Positions 44,491 through 51,503 of a stretch of 64,000 nt of DNA are shown in pieces. Numbering within the stretch: position 1 is the stretch's first letter; every line of letters starts with the position of its first letter. Under the pieces are notes generated by a model. The model worked only from the letters and a program-made list of their open reading frames with translations. It made no database searches and was not told the DNA's origin. This DNA is from Fen-1273 sp963837815 (GTDB lineage Bacteria; Bacteroidota; Ignavibacteria; UBA10030; UBA6906). Made by a program: the position numbers and the translations under genes. The DNA lies in the NCBI GenBank assembly GCA_963837815.1, contig CAWIOS010000012.1:1116001-1180000 (forward strand), given 5' to 3'.

Positions 44491-45852
44491 CTACCGGGGG
44501 CGGAATTCACTCGGATCGACGCCTCGCTTTTTCAGGAGGAGTGATAGGTTCTTTCTGTCAACTTCGGCAAGCCTGGCGGCGCGGGAAATGTTTCCTTCTG
44601 TGAATCTCAGGAGGTCCCTCAGATACGATCGTTCGCTCCGGTCCAGCGCCTCATCCCTAACGCTGCTCAACGTCATCGGGAGGAATGCCGTCCACGAAGA
44701 AGGGGAAACCATCTGCGAAGGCTGCTCAATGTTCCCTTTGATCAACCATTCCTGGACCCTGTTTTCAAGCTCACGCACGTTCCCGGGCCAGTCACACTGC
44801 ATCCACTCGGGTAACTTTTCTTCAAACATCAGTTGTGTTGGCTCCCGATCGCAGTCCTGGTTCCGCGCGAAGTGCATCACCAACGGCGGTATGTCAGCTT
44901 TGCGCACCCTCAGCGGGGGTATGACGAGGTGGACGACATTCAATCGGTGGTAAAGATCTTCACGGAACTCCTTCCGCCGCACACGATCGACGAGGTCGAC
45001 GTTCGTACTGGCAATTATTCTTGCGTCGAGCGTCTGATAGGCGATCTGGCCGAGGGGCCGGTATTCTCCTGTCTGGAGCAGGTGAAGAAACCGGGTCTGC
45101 ATCTGAAGGGGGAGCGCTTCAATCTCGTCGATGTAGAGCGTCCCCCCCCTGGCTTCGCGCAGCAGACCTCGCCAGTTTTCCGAAGCACCGGTGTATGCTC
45201 CACGCATGTGGCCAAAGAGCTCATTTTCAACAAGGGATTCCGGGATCGCACCGCAGTCAACTGTAACGAACGGCTTCCCTGCGCGGGAGCCCAGATAGTG
45301 AATTGCCCGGGCCACGAGATCTTTACCTGTCCCTGTCTCTCCTTCGATGAGCACGGTCGCGTTCGAGTTTGCAAGTCGGGGAAGGTCTTCGACTATTCTT
45401 CGCATCGGCCTGCTCTTCGCCACGATGTTGTTCCCCCTCATCTCCTTGATAAGTCGAAGATGAACCGCATGTGCTGCATTGAATGAGCGGATCCCCTCCA
45501 GGATCTGCCTTGCTGACTGTCTCATCTGCGAAGTGTCAATGGGCCTTTGCAGAAACTCCAGAACGCCAAACGAAGCAAAACGGACCACGTCTGCCGACTC
45601 GCAAGTTTGCGTAAACGTAATGATGTCCGCGTCCGGGAACCCACGGGAGAGTTTCAGCAGGATTGCGCCGAGGTCTTCCTGGAGAGTATCAGCGTCTACA
45701 ATAATAAACTGATGGGAATAGACCGCAGCGTCTTCCGGATTGATACTTGCATCCGTGGAGGCGATGATTTCACAATCGGTTTGGGCACGCAGCTCGGTGC
45801 AGAGGGAGTCGGAGAAATCGGCTTGTCGAGACAGGATGACTACCCGGTTCAT
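44491..45852 (-). CDS. Sigma-54-dependent transcriptional activator (NtrC type)
   Basis: A 453-residue regulator. Residues 1-120 are a receiver-like domain whose phospho-acceptor region is degenerate. Residues 140-375 form the AAA+ domain: GETGTGKDLVARAIH (Walker A), ELFGHMRGAYTGASE (sigma-54-contacting GAFTGA loop, here GAYTGA), GGTLYIDEIEALP (Walker B) and RLNVVHLVIPPLR. The C-terminus is a Fis-type helix-turn-helix (GNISRAARLAEVDRKNLSLLL). The ATG at 45852 follows AAAGG. It has its own sigma-70 promoter in the gap after the radical SAM operon. It probably activates sigma-54 promoters of this cluster or elsewhere; no consensus site was found nearby. Confidence 0.9.
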   Translation of the reverse strand: MNRVVILSRQADFSDSLCTELRAQTDCEIIASTDASINPEDAAVYSHQFIIVDADTLQEDLGAILLKLSRGFPDADIITFTQTCESADVVRFASFGVLEFLQRPIDTSQMRQSARQILEGIRSFNAAHAVHLRLIKEMRGNNIVAKSRPMRRIVEDLPRLANSNATVLIEGETGTGKDLVARAIHYLGSRAGKPFVTVDCGAIPESLVENELFGHMRGAYTGASENWRGLLREARGGTLYIDEIEALPLQMQTRFLHLLQTGEYRPLGQIAYQTLDARIIASTNVDLVDRVRRKEFREDLYHRLNVVHLVIPPLRVRKADIPPLVMHFARNQDCDREPTQLMFEEKLPEWMQCDWPGNVRELENRVQEWLIKGNIEQPSQMVSPSSWTAFLPMTLSSVRDEALDRSERSYLRDLLRFTEGNISRAARLAEVDRKNLSLLLKKRGVDPSEFRPR

Positions 45853-45963
45853 CTGATGGCCTTTCGCGGGGTGCGCAACCGGCCAATACGGAAGAAAAGC
45901 GTGCGAGGAGGGTGCACGCCTCCGTTGTCGCAGAAGAATCATTAAGAAAGGAAAACCTTCACG

Positions 45964-45992
45964 AATATAGCCGGGCTCATTGCGAAAGTCAA
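45964..45992 (-). promoter_or_regulatory. Sigma-70 promoter of the sigma-54-type activator gene
   Basis: On the minus strand TTGACT (45992-45987), a 17-bp spacer and TATATT (45969-45964) stand 112 bp before the ATG at 45852. The rest of the 300-bp gap to the radical SAM gene shows nothing else. Confidence 0.65.
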
Positions 45993-46151
45993 CACATTAT
46001 TGCGGTTTGGAGGGCAAAGAGAGGATCCCCTGAGCCTGACATTCGGGGGAGGACGAGGTTGGAGTGTAGACTCCCGGCGCCCGCGCCTGCCGGAAGGGAA
46101 AAACTTGCTAATTCGGGGGGATGCATCACCGGAGGAAGATACCTGGTGCTG

Positions 46152-47285
46152 TTACAGCAGATCGGGAGAAATCACAAGCCGAGAATGCTGAACACTCGGG
46201 GATATTGGGTTGAATCCCGTTTGCCCTGTTTCAAAGTGTTTCAGTCGGAGGGAAATCCTCTCGTCGCGCCGTGAGCGTGAGAGCTGCACAAACGGGTCCA
46301 TGTGCAGTCGGTCACCGAAGCATTCATCAGATGCCGCAGGGCATCCTCCCCGGCAGAGTTCTTTCATGGGCAGTTTGCACGCCTGACACTCAGGGGGAAC
46401 GGGTCTCCAGAACGATCGAGTATTTCTTCCCCCAACAATCTCGCCGAACGAGGACTTCCTGAGGTCACCCAGAATGAATGAGGAGTGGTTACAGGGTCTG
46501 ACCTTCCCCGTCGCATCAATCGCATAGTAAGCGTCGACTCCTCCCCGGGGACACCAGCCGAAATGGAGATTGGGATAGTCACCGGGATTGGCTACACATG
46601 GAGGGATTGGCACGGAAACAAGGATCGTGATCCCGTATTTCCTGGCCGCCGCATCGGCCTCGGAAAGTGCACTTTGTATCTGCACAGCAGATGGTACCAG
46701 TTCGGGAGAGTGAATATACATCCGTCGGCCAAGATTCACACGGTTCAGGAGAACGGCCTGAGCCCCCAGAGCGATTGCAAGTTGGATTGTCCGCGCAACG
46801 TCGTGCGCGTTCTTGCTTGTTATGACCGCTGCAATGACAAAAGAGAGACCGGTGCCCGATAACACCGCAAGGTTCCTGATAAGAGTCTCGTATCGCCTGC
46901 GCCCGGCCATGGAGTCATGAATGCCAGGATCTGAACTGAAGAGGGTGACTTCAAACACGCATCCCCGAGGAAACCGCCTTAATCGCTGCAGGTCGAGGAG
47001 TGATCCGTTCGTGATCACGACCACCCTCAAGCCCATGTCGGCGATGTCTGAGGCGATATCCGGGAGATCCGGCCGCAGAAGCGGTTCGCCTCCGCTCAGA
47101 GCGACTTGCTCGACGGGGGCTTCGAGGAGTACCTTTGCCACGAGGCTGCGAATATCAGCACGGGGGAGCGGTCGCAGGTCCCTCCTCTCTTGACCGCTTC
47201 CCCGCCAGAAGTTGTAACAGTGAGCACAGTTGTTGTTGCAGCGTTCGGTGACCTCGATGATGAGGTGTCGGACGTCTACATTCAT
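46152..47285 (-). CDS. Radical SAM/SPASM domain protein 1
   Basis: A 377-residue radical SAM enzyme. IEVTERCNNNCAHCYN carries the [4Fe-4S]-binding C16-x3-C20-x2-C23, and ALSGGEPLLRPDL the SAM-binding GGE. The C-terminal part has a SPASM-type cysteine set (WCPRG, VRPCNHSSF, CQACKLPMKELCRGGCPA), which binds auxiliary clusters in peptide-modifying enzymes. The start overlaps the stop of the small protein gene at 47282 in ATGA, so both are translationally coupled. Related proteins modify RiPP precursors (thioether, C-C cross-links) or act in PQQ/mycofactocin-like pathways. The cognate substrate is not established. Confidence 0.88.
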   Translation of the reverse strand: MNVDVRHLIIEVTERCNNNCAHCYNFWRGSGQERRDLRPLPRADIRSLVAKVLLEAPVEQVALSGGEPLLRPDLPDIASDIADMGLRVVVITNGSLLDLQRLRRFPRGCVFEVTLFSSDPGIHDSMAGRRRYETLIRNLAVLSGTGLSFVIAAVITSKNAHDVARTIQLAIALGAQAVLLNRVNLGRRMYIHSPELVPSAVQIQSALSEADAAARKYGITILVSVPIPPCVANPGDYPNLHFGWCPRGGVDAYYAIDATGKVRPCNHSSFILGDLRKSSFGEIVGGRNTRSFWRPVPPECQACKLPMKELCRGGCPAASDECFGDRLHMDPFVQLSRSRRDERISLRLKHFETGQTGFNPISPSVQHSRLVISPDLL

Positions 47286-47704
47286 CGCCTCAGATTCCCC
47301 TGGAGCATTCGGCCCAGTTGTTTACTCATGATGCCGGCTCTCATCAGGTCAACTATTATCCCCCCTCGAATATTCTCCTGCAAGCTGTTGATAATGCTGT
47401 CGGGAGCGAGATAGCACAGCACACATTTGAATATGGGTCTGCCAGCAGTCCATCCCGGCCATTGTCCCAGAGCTACGATCATTGAAGGTTTCTTGCGGGA
47501 AAAGGCTACGGCGACGTCCCTGCCAACCAGGGCCTTTGTTTTCGACTCCGGGAGAAGGAAACCCGCCGGGATCACACGCTTCTTCCCGCCAACTGACAGA
47601 TAGTACTTCCCGGCTGACCTTGTGAGCTTTCCTTTCGCAATCAGTTCAGGCAATGGGACGGTGTCGATCCTCGGCAATTTACGTTTTCGTACTGCTGCTG
47701 ACAT
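47282..47704 (-). CDS. Small protein coupled to radical SAM protein 1
   Basis: A 140-residue basic protein that I do not recognise. The ATG at 47704 has AAGGAG six bases upstream. The first half is beta-rich (KLTRSAGKYYLSVGGKKRVI, ALVGRDVAVAFSRKKPSMIVALG); the second has a CxxC (KCVLCYLAPD) and two amphipathic helices (IINSLQENIRGGIIVDLM, IMSKQLGRMLQG). No double-glycine leader or repeated core is visible, so it is more likely a partner or recognition protein than a precursor peptide, though a long precursor is not excluded. It is coupled to the downstream radical SAM gene by a four-base overlap. Confidence 0.6.
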   Translation of the reverse strand: MSAAVRKRKLPRIDTVPLPELIAKGKLTRSAGKYYLSVGGKKRVIPAGFLLPESKTKALVGRDVAVAFSRKKPSMIVALGQWPGWTAGRPIFKCVLCYLAPDSIINSLQENIRGGIIVDLMRAGIMSKQLGRMLQGNLRR

Positions 47705-47749
47705 TGGCATCTCCTTAAGGTGTGAGGTTTGTGAATGGCGTGGAGGTGG

Positions 47750-48151
47750 TCACATCATGCGCTCGGCTGCATCGGCGAAGTTCATCAGGTTTTCAAATGA
47801 TACCGAATTGACCTTGCTGAGTTTGTCGCGATAAGTCTGTATTGTCTGACTGCAGAAACTATTCCATTGCGGTTGCGTCAGAAGATAGATACTTCCCTTG
47901 AAGTGCAAGTGGGCAATCGTCATTCCTCCAGGGAAGCCAGATGGTTGCGGTATGGTGGTCGCATTCTGTGCCTTTGCACTGACTGGAAGCGACATAGCGA
48001 GATGCGCCTCCTCGACAGCAGTAATGTGGTTCTGATTGATGAAGGCCTCGATAGCAGGTGCGTGGGCAAGGAAGAACTCAGGATGACGACCGTATTTCAT
48101 CAAGAGCCACTGTATCGACTCCGTGATGGGTTGTATGTCCTTGATATTCAT
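47750..48151 (-). CDS. Small protein between the two radical SAM genes
   Basis: A 133-residue protein of unknown family. The N-terminal 60 residues are helical (ITESIQWLLMKYGRHPEFF, IEAFINQNHITAVEEAHLAM), then comes a Pro/Gly-rich turn (IPQPSGFPGG), a short strand segment (IAHLHFKGSIYLLTQPQW), and a C-terminal helix ending AERMM. One Cys is present. A helical leader-like half followed by a different C-terminal half would fit a RiPP precursor with a long leader, but no core motif is clear. The ATG at 48151 and GTG at 48163 both lack a good ribosome site. It lies in the same direction as both radical SAM genes. Confidence 0.55.
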   Translation of the reverse strand: MNIKDIQPITESIQWLLMKYGRHPEFFLAHAPAIEAFINQNHITAVEEAHLAMSLPVSAKAQNATTIPQPSGFPGGMTIAHLHFKGSIYLLTQPQWNSFCSQTIQTYRDKLSKVNSVSFENLMNFADAAERMM

Positions 48152-48236
48152 TGTCGGTCTCACAAGTGATGGCTGGATGGGTTGTCGTTCTGTGACCTAC
48201 ATAGATACTAACCGGTGGTGCTCGAGTGGTTGACAT
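48078..48236 (-). CDS. Small overlapping ORF directly after radical SAM 2
   Basis: A 52-residue frame starting MSTTRAPPVSIYVGH. Its ATG at 48236 follows GGGAGGAAAGATCAT, the best ribosome site in this operon, 22 nt after the stop of radical SAM protein 2. It overlaps the first 74 bases of the gene at 47750-48151 in another frame. The peptide is rich in Thr and His (GHRTTTHPAITC, GHTTHHG) and has one Cys. Position and site favour translation; whether it is a precursor peptide, a coupling leader for the downstream gene, or chance cannot be decided by eye. Confidence 0.35.
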   Translation of the reverse strand: MSTTRAPPVSIYVGHRTTTHPAITCETDNEYQGHTTHHGVDTVALDEIRSSS

Positions 48237-48258
48237 ATGATCTTTCCTCCCACGTGCG

Positions 48259-49452
48259 TTACGTCTGTATATAACAGGATCCCGCAACGTGCTCCACAAA
48301 CGTCGGACCCAGCCTCTCTTCCAGGAGTGTGAATGCCCTGAAAGCGGCCTGAATCGCTGCCTTCTCTGAAGCACAAAGGAACGGGCCCACCCGGTTGTAG
48401 AGTCCGGTCATGAAGAAATTGGAACAACCACACCAGTTTATGCAATAATCCTTGAAGCCGCAGTCAAGACATTCGGCATTGACCGGGGGACCAGAGGACA
48501 TACAGCACTTCTGTCCGGAAAAGTCCAATCCGGTTGCAAGATGACCGATTCTATGCCGATCGCTGCCGGATGCGCCGATAAGGCGCTCACATGAATAGAT
48601 AGAGCCTTCAGGAGTGAAGGCCATCTCCCTTCGTCCCATGCTGCATCGTTCCCCCGGTTGATACCCGCCCCTCAGAAGCACTGTGATTTTGCCATCAATC
48701 AGACTTACGAACCGGGGATTGTCTTGGAGATGGAAATCGATATACAGGCTCGCCACCTTGTCATAGATTCCCGCAAGCTTCCGCGCATCGTCCTGAGTCC
48801 AAGGCGCCGTGAAATCGGGGTTCAGATATATCCGCTTCAGGTTCAACGATGCGAAATAGCGCACAACTTCCGGGAGGGATTCGATTGTATCGGGGCGGTA
48901 GACCGCATTGACAAGGACACAACGGAATCGCCGCATTGCTTCGCTGATCGTCCGCTCAACTATGGAAGAAGTGGCAGAGCCGGAAATGAAACACCGGTGC
49001 GCATTCTGAACCTTGGGGGGGCCGTCACAACTCAAACAAAAACCTATGTTGTGCTCAGCAAGAAAGTCTGCGATTTCTTCGGAGAAAAGCGTGCCATTGG
49101 TAACCACTGCCAGACTGACTCTCTGGCGGCTGAAGCCAGGATGACCCTCGATCAATGCGGTGACGGCTTTCAGCAGGTCGAACTCAAGGAGCGGCTCCCC
49201 GCCGAAAAGGCCTATGTCGATATGATCTTCACCCGCGGCATACGAGAAGATGAAGTTAACGGCGGCCCCGGCAACGGAGAGGGGCATGCTGGCCTGCTCT
49301 TTCCCAACGTAGCAGTACGTACACGCGAGGTTGCACCTTCTCGTGATACAGAGCGTGAACTTCATCGGCCTGGAGTCCACAGGACGGATGAGATCCGCTG
49401 CCTCTACGGAGATCTGAGATGCAACAGGTTCCTGCGTAGTGAATTCGCGCAT
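48259..49452 (-). CDS. Radical SAM/SPASM domain protein 2
   Basis: A 397-residue radical SAM enzyme. FTLCITRRCNLACTYCYVG holds C40-x3-C44-x2-C47, and IGLFGGEPLLEF the GGE. The C-terminal SPASM-like region contains YSCERLIG, QKCCMSSGP and CLDCGFKDYCINWCGCSN, a cysteine spacing similar to anaerobic sulfatase-maturase-like and peptide-maturing enzymes. The start is uncertain: ATG 49452 has no ribosome site, AAGGAG lies 17 bases before it, and a TTG at 49497 would extend the frame. It is the first gene of the minus-strand cluster ending at 46152. No sulfatase gene occurs in the window, which favours a peptide substrate. Confidence 0.85.
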   Translation of the reverse strand: MREFTTQEPVASQISVEAADLIRPVDSRPMKFTLCITRRCNLACTYCYVGKEQASMPLSVAGAAVNFIFSYAAGEDHIDIGLFGGEPLLEFDLLKAVTALIEGHPGFSRQRVSLAVVTNGTLFSEEIADFLAEHNIGFCLSCDGPPKVQNAHRCFISGSATSSIVERTISEAMRRFRCVLVNAVYRPDTIESLPEVVRYFASLNLKRIYLNPDFTAPWTQDDARKLAGIYDKVASLYIDFHLQDNPRFVSLIDGKITVLLRGGYQPGERCSMGRREMAFTPEGSIYSCERLIGASGSDRHRIGHLATGLDFSGQKCCMSSGPPVNAECLDCGFKDYCINWCGCSNFFMTGLYNRVGPFLCASEKAAIQAAFRAFTLLEERLGPTFVEHVAGSCYIQT

Positions 49453-49570
49453 AGTGGTGCGAAAGGTTGCTCCTTCAGGAAAATGTGGACCTCTCAAGAA
49501 TGCGTCAGTGCAAGACGCATGCCAGCGTCAATCTGCAAGAAGGGTCAACGGCCTCTTCGAATGGCGTAAC

Positions 49571-49630
49571 AGCGGAGGTGATGGAGAAATGTGGGGTGTG
49601 AGCACCTCAGGCGGGGTATGGGCGCCCCAA
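49571..49630. repeat. Conserved element, copy B
   Basis: Partner of copy A at 44421-44480. On the plus strand it begins an ATG frame at 49589 with an excellent ribosome site, GGAGGTGA (49574-49581), seven bases upstream. It lies about 135 bp before the start of radical SAM protein 2 on the opposite strand. The stem GGTG-TGAG-CACC is kept relative to copy A. Confidence 0.7.
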
Positions 49631-49759
49631 CGAGGCCCAGGTTCGACACAATTGGGAGGTGAGAATATTTCTATCGACCGGGTCTGTCACATTCAATCCG
49701 AGGTGATCAGTGACGAAATAGAGATCGGCGCGACGAACGAGATGAATAACCACACTTGA
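49589..49759 (+). CDS. Candidate 56-residue peptide with perfect ribosome site
   Basis: The frame starts MWGVSTSGGVWAPQ and ends at a TGA at 49757-49759. GGAGGTGA with seven-base spacing is a near-ideal Shine-Dalgarno site. The first 14 residues recur at copy A (44439), where the frame gives 54 residues, partly antisense to the regulator gene. The first half is Gly/Ser-rich, the second acidic (VISDEIEIG) with one Cys. It is divergent to the radical SAM operon. A substrate role for the radical SAM enzymes is speculative; between A and B about half of the changed codons are synonymous in this frame, but the antisense frame scores similarly. Confidence 0.35.
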   Translation: MWGVSTSGGVWAPQRGPGSTQLGGENISIDRVCHIQSEVISDEIEIGATNEMNNHT

Positions 49760-50149
49760 TTGGCACATACGTCCTGGATCGCAACATGCAGATCTTAAAT
49801 GTTGTATTCCGAGGGAACCTCAATTCTCTTCCAGACCCGAGGCGAGACACCCTGGAGCGTGATCTTGAATCGATATACGTGGGGGGGAGGATTTCATGGC
49901 TTACTTTCCAGTGTGACTGAGCATCTTTTGACATGGACGAACTCTGAACGATGAGAAACCCCGCAGAAAAACGCAAGACATGGCAGGTACCAGTCAAGCC
50001 GAAAGTCGCCTCAAGTCAAGAGGCACGATAGGGACAAAAACTTCCGGTCCAGAAACAGGGTCGCAACTGCTGGGGATAGGCGGCGAAGTGTGTATCCGGC
50101 CGCGAAACAGTGGTGCCGCCCGGACGGCATCGGCGCGATGGCGGGGACT
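49760..50149. other. Intergenic region between conserved element B and the sialidase-like gene
   Basis: About 390 bp. A minus-strand frame (49707-49997) exists but lacks a ribosome site and family resemblance. No terminator or RNA gene was recognised. Confidence 0.35.
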
Positions 50150-51262
50150 TTACGAGTGTGGAAAATCGAGTGGATCAATGACCACGTGGCAAATGTGGGT
50201 ACGCCTCCATGTGTAAGTAATATGCAGAAATCCATCGGCGCTCTGTATGATCGCCGGGTAGGAGTATTCCCCCTCGCCCCCTTCCAGAAGAAGCGGATTG
50301 CTCCACGTGTTCCCTTCGTCTGTGGAGATCGCAATATGAAGGGAGTCCCGTCCATGGAGAAGGTGGTTATACACCAGCACAAGCCGGCCGGCCTTCATGC
50401 GAACGACATCAATTCCAGCATTGGGATTCGGCAGAAGTGTGGCACGCCCCGGCTCCCATGTCAGGCCATGGTCTCTTGATGAGGAGGCAACGAGCCGACC
50501 GATCCGCTCCGTTGAGCGCATGAGCATCCGGACTTCTCCACTCGCGGTTTCCCACAGTGTGGGCTGTATGACGCCAAACGGTTCCCCGGCCACGGTGATC
50601 GGGCCGTGCCTTGTCCATGTCACCCCATTGTCGGTGCTCCTCTCCACCCATCCCGCCCAGCTCTTGTAAGGAGCGACTGCGGGAGAGTCCAGCCGGGAGC
50701 CTGCTTCAACGGATGTCCCCGCCAACCATGCTCCGTCGCGAACCTTGATGGGCTTGGTCCGGACAGGGCCCGACAATCCTGCGGGCAGATATGTGACGGG
50801 GGTCCAGGTAAGACCATCGTCCTCCGACGTCCGGAATCCTCCAACCCATTCACGTGGACTCGGCCCGATTTTGAAGAAGAGCCACGTCCGTGCGCCATCC
50901 TGAAAGAGAACCGGATTCCACGCGGGCATGCCCAGTGTATCTGTCATGGGAATTGGCGGTGACCAGTGCTGTCCGGGTTTCTTGCCTGAGAGCCAGATCC
51001 GAACGTCGGGATTTCCTTCTGCAGTCCCGCCGAACCACGCCGCCATTAATTTCCGCGAAGGCGTCTCCACAATCGTCGATGCGTGGGCACTCTTGAAAGG
51101 AGCTTCTGCATATATGAACTCCCGTTGCCGAATGAAGTCAGGTTTCGGAGCCGGAGTCTGGGCAAATGTGCTGGCATGAAGCAGCGCCAAGCCGAGTGAA
51201 ATCCATAAATATCCGGCCTTCCAGCACAGTCTGATTTCGCCGGCTGCGGCAGGGTTTTCCAT
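50150..51262 (-). CDS. Exported sialidase-like (exo-alpha-sialidase/BNR) protein
   Basis: A 370-residue protein with a signal peptide (LWISLGLALLHASTFAQ). The propeller is of the sialidase type that begins ..FKSAHASTIVETPSRKLMAAWFGGTAEGNPD and contains Asp-boxes RTSEDDGLTWTP, RSTDNGVTWTR and STDEGNTWSN. The set DVRIWLSGK, IQPTLWETASGEVRMLMRST and YSYPAIIQSADGFLHITYT matches the BNR_2 (exo-alpha-sialidase/rhamnosidase-like) group found in Bacteroidota. GGGAAG precedes the ATG. It probably acts on plant or host glycans outside the inner membrane. The large exported protein gene starts 240 bp away on the other strand. Confidence 0.82.
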   Translation of the reverse strand: MENPAAAGEIRLCWKAGYLWISLGLALLHASTFAQTPAPKPDFIRQREFIYAEAPFKSAHASTIVETPSRKLMAAWFGGTAEGNPDVRIWLSGKKPGQHWSPPIPMTDTLGMPAWNPVLFQDGARTWLFFKIGPSPREWVGGFRTSEDDGLTWTPVTYLPAGLSGPVRTKPIKVRDGAWLAGTSVEAGSRLDSPAVAPYKSWAGWVERSTDNGVTWTRHGPITVAGEPFGVIQPTLWETASGEVRMLMRSTERIGRLVASSSRDHGLTWEPGRATLLPNPNAGIDVVRMKAGRLVLVYNHLLHGRDSLHIAISTDEGNTWSNPLLLEGGEGEYSYPAIIQSADGFLHITYTWRRTHICHVVIDPLDFPHS

Positions 51263-51503
51263 GAGTACTTCCCGTTAGCTGCATTTCAGGACTTGAAGTG
51301 GGAGCCAATGTACCCACCAGAGTTCGATATAGCAAGGAACCGATTTGGAGTAGAAACTTAACTCGTGCAACCAGGGAACAGTAGCTGCTTGTTTCTTGAG
51401 ACCTCTATACTAACCGAGCAACCTCCCTACTTGACAGCGGATTGAAGATCATGTATGTTGGTTCCGTTCCTTCCGAACTCAAAAAACGGAATTTCCTCCA
51501 GTT

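Noticed and set aside
48259..49452. Anaerobic sulfatase-maturating enzyme as the name for radical SAM protein 2
   Set aside because: The cysteine layout is compatible, but no sulfatase gene is in the window and the operon contains small proteins instead; the general SPASM call is safer.
44105..49990. Sigma-54 promoter (TGGCAC-N5-TTGCW) for the radical SAM operon
   Set aside because: By-eye search on both strands found TGGCAC sites (for example near 49760) but none with a proper -12 element.
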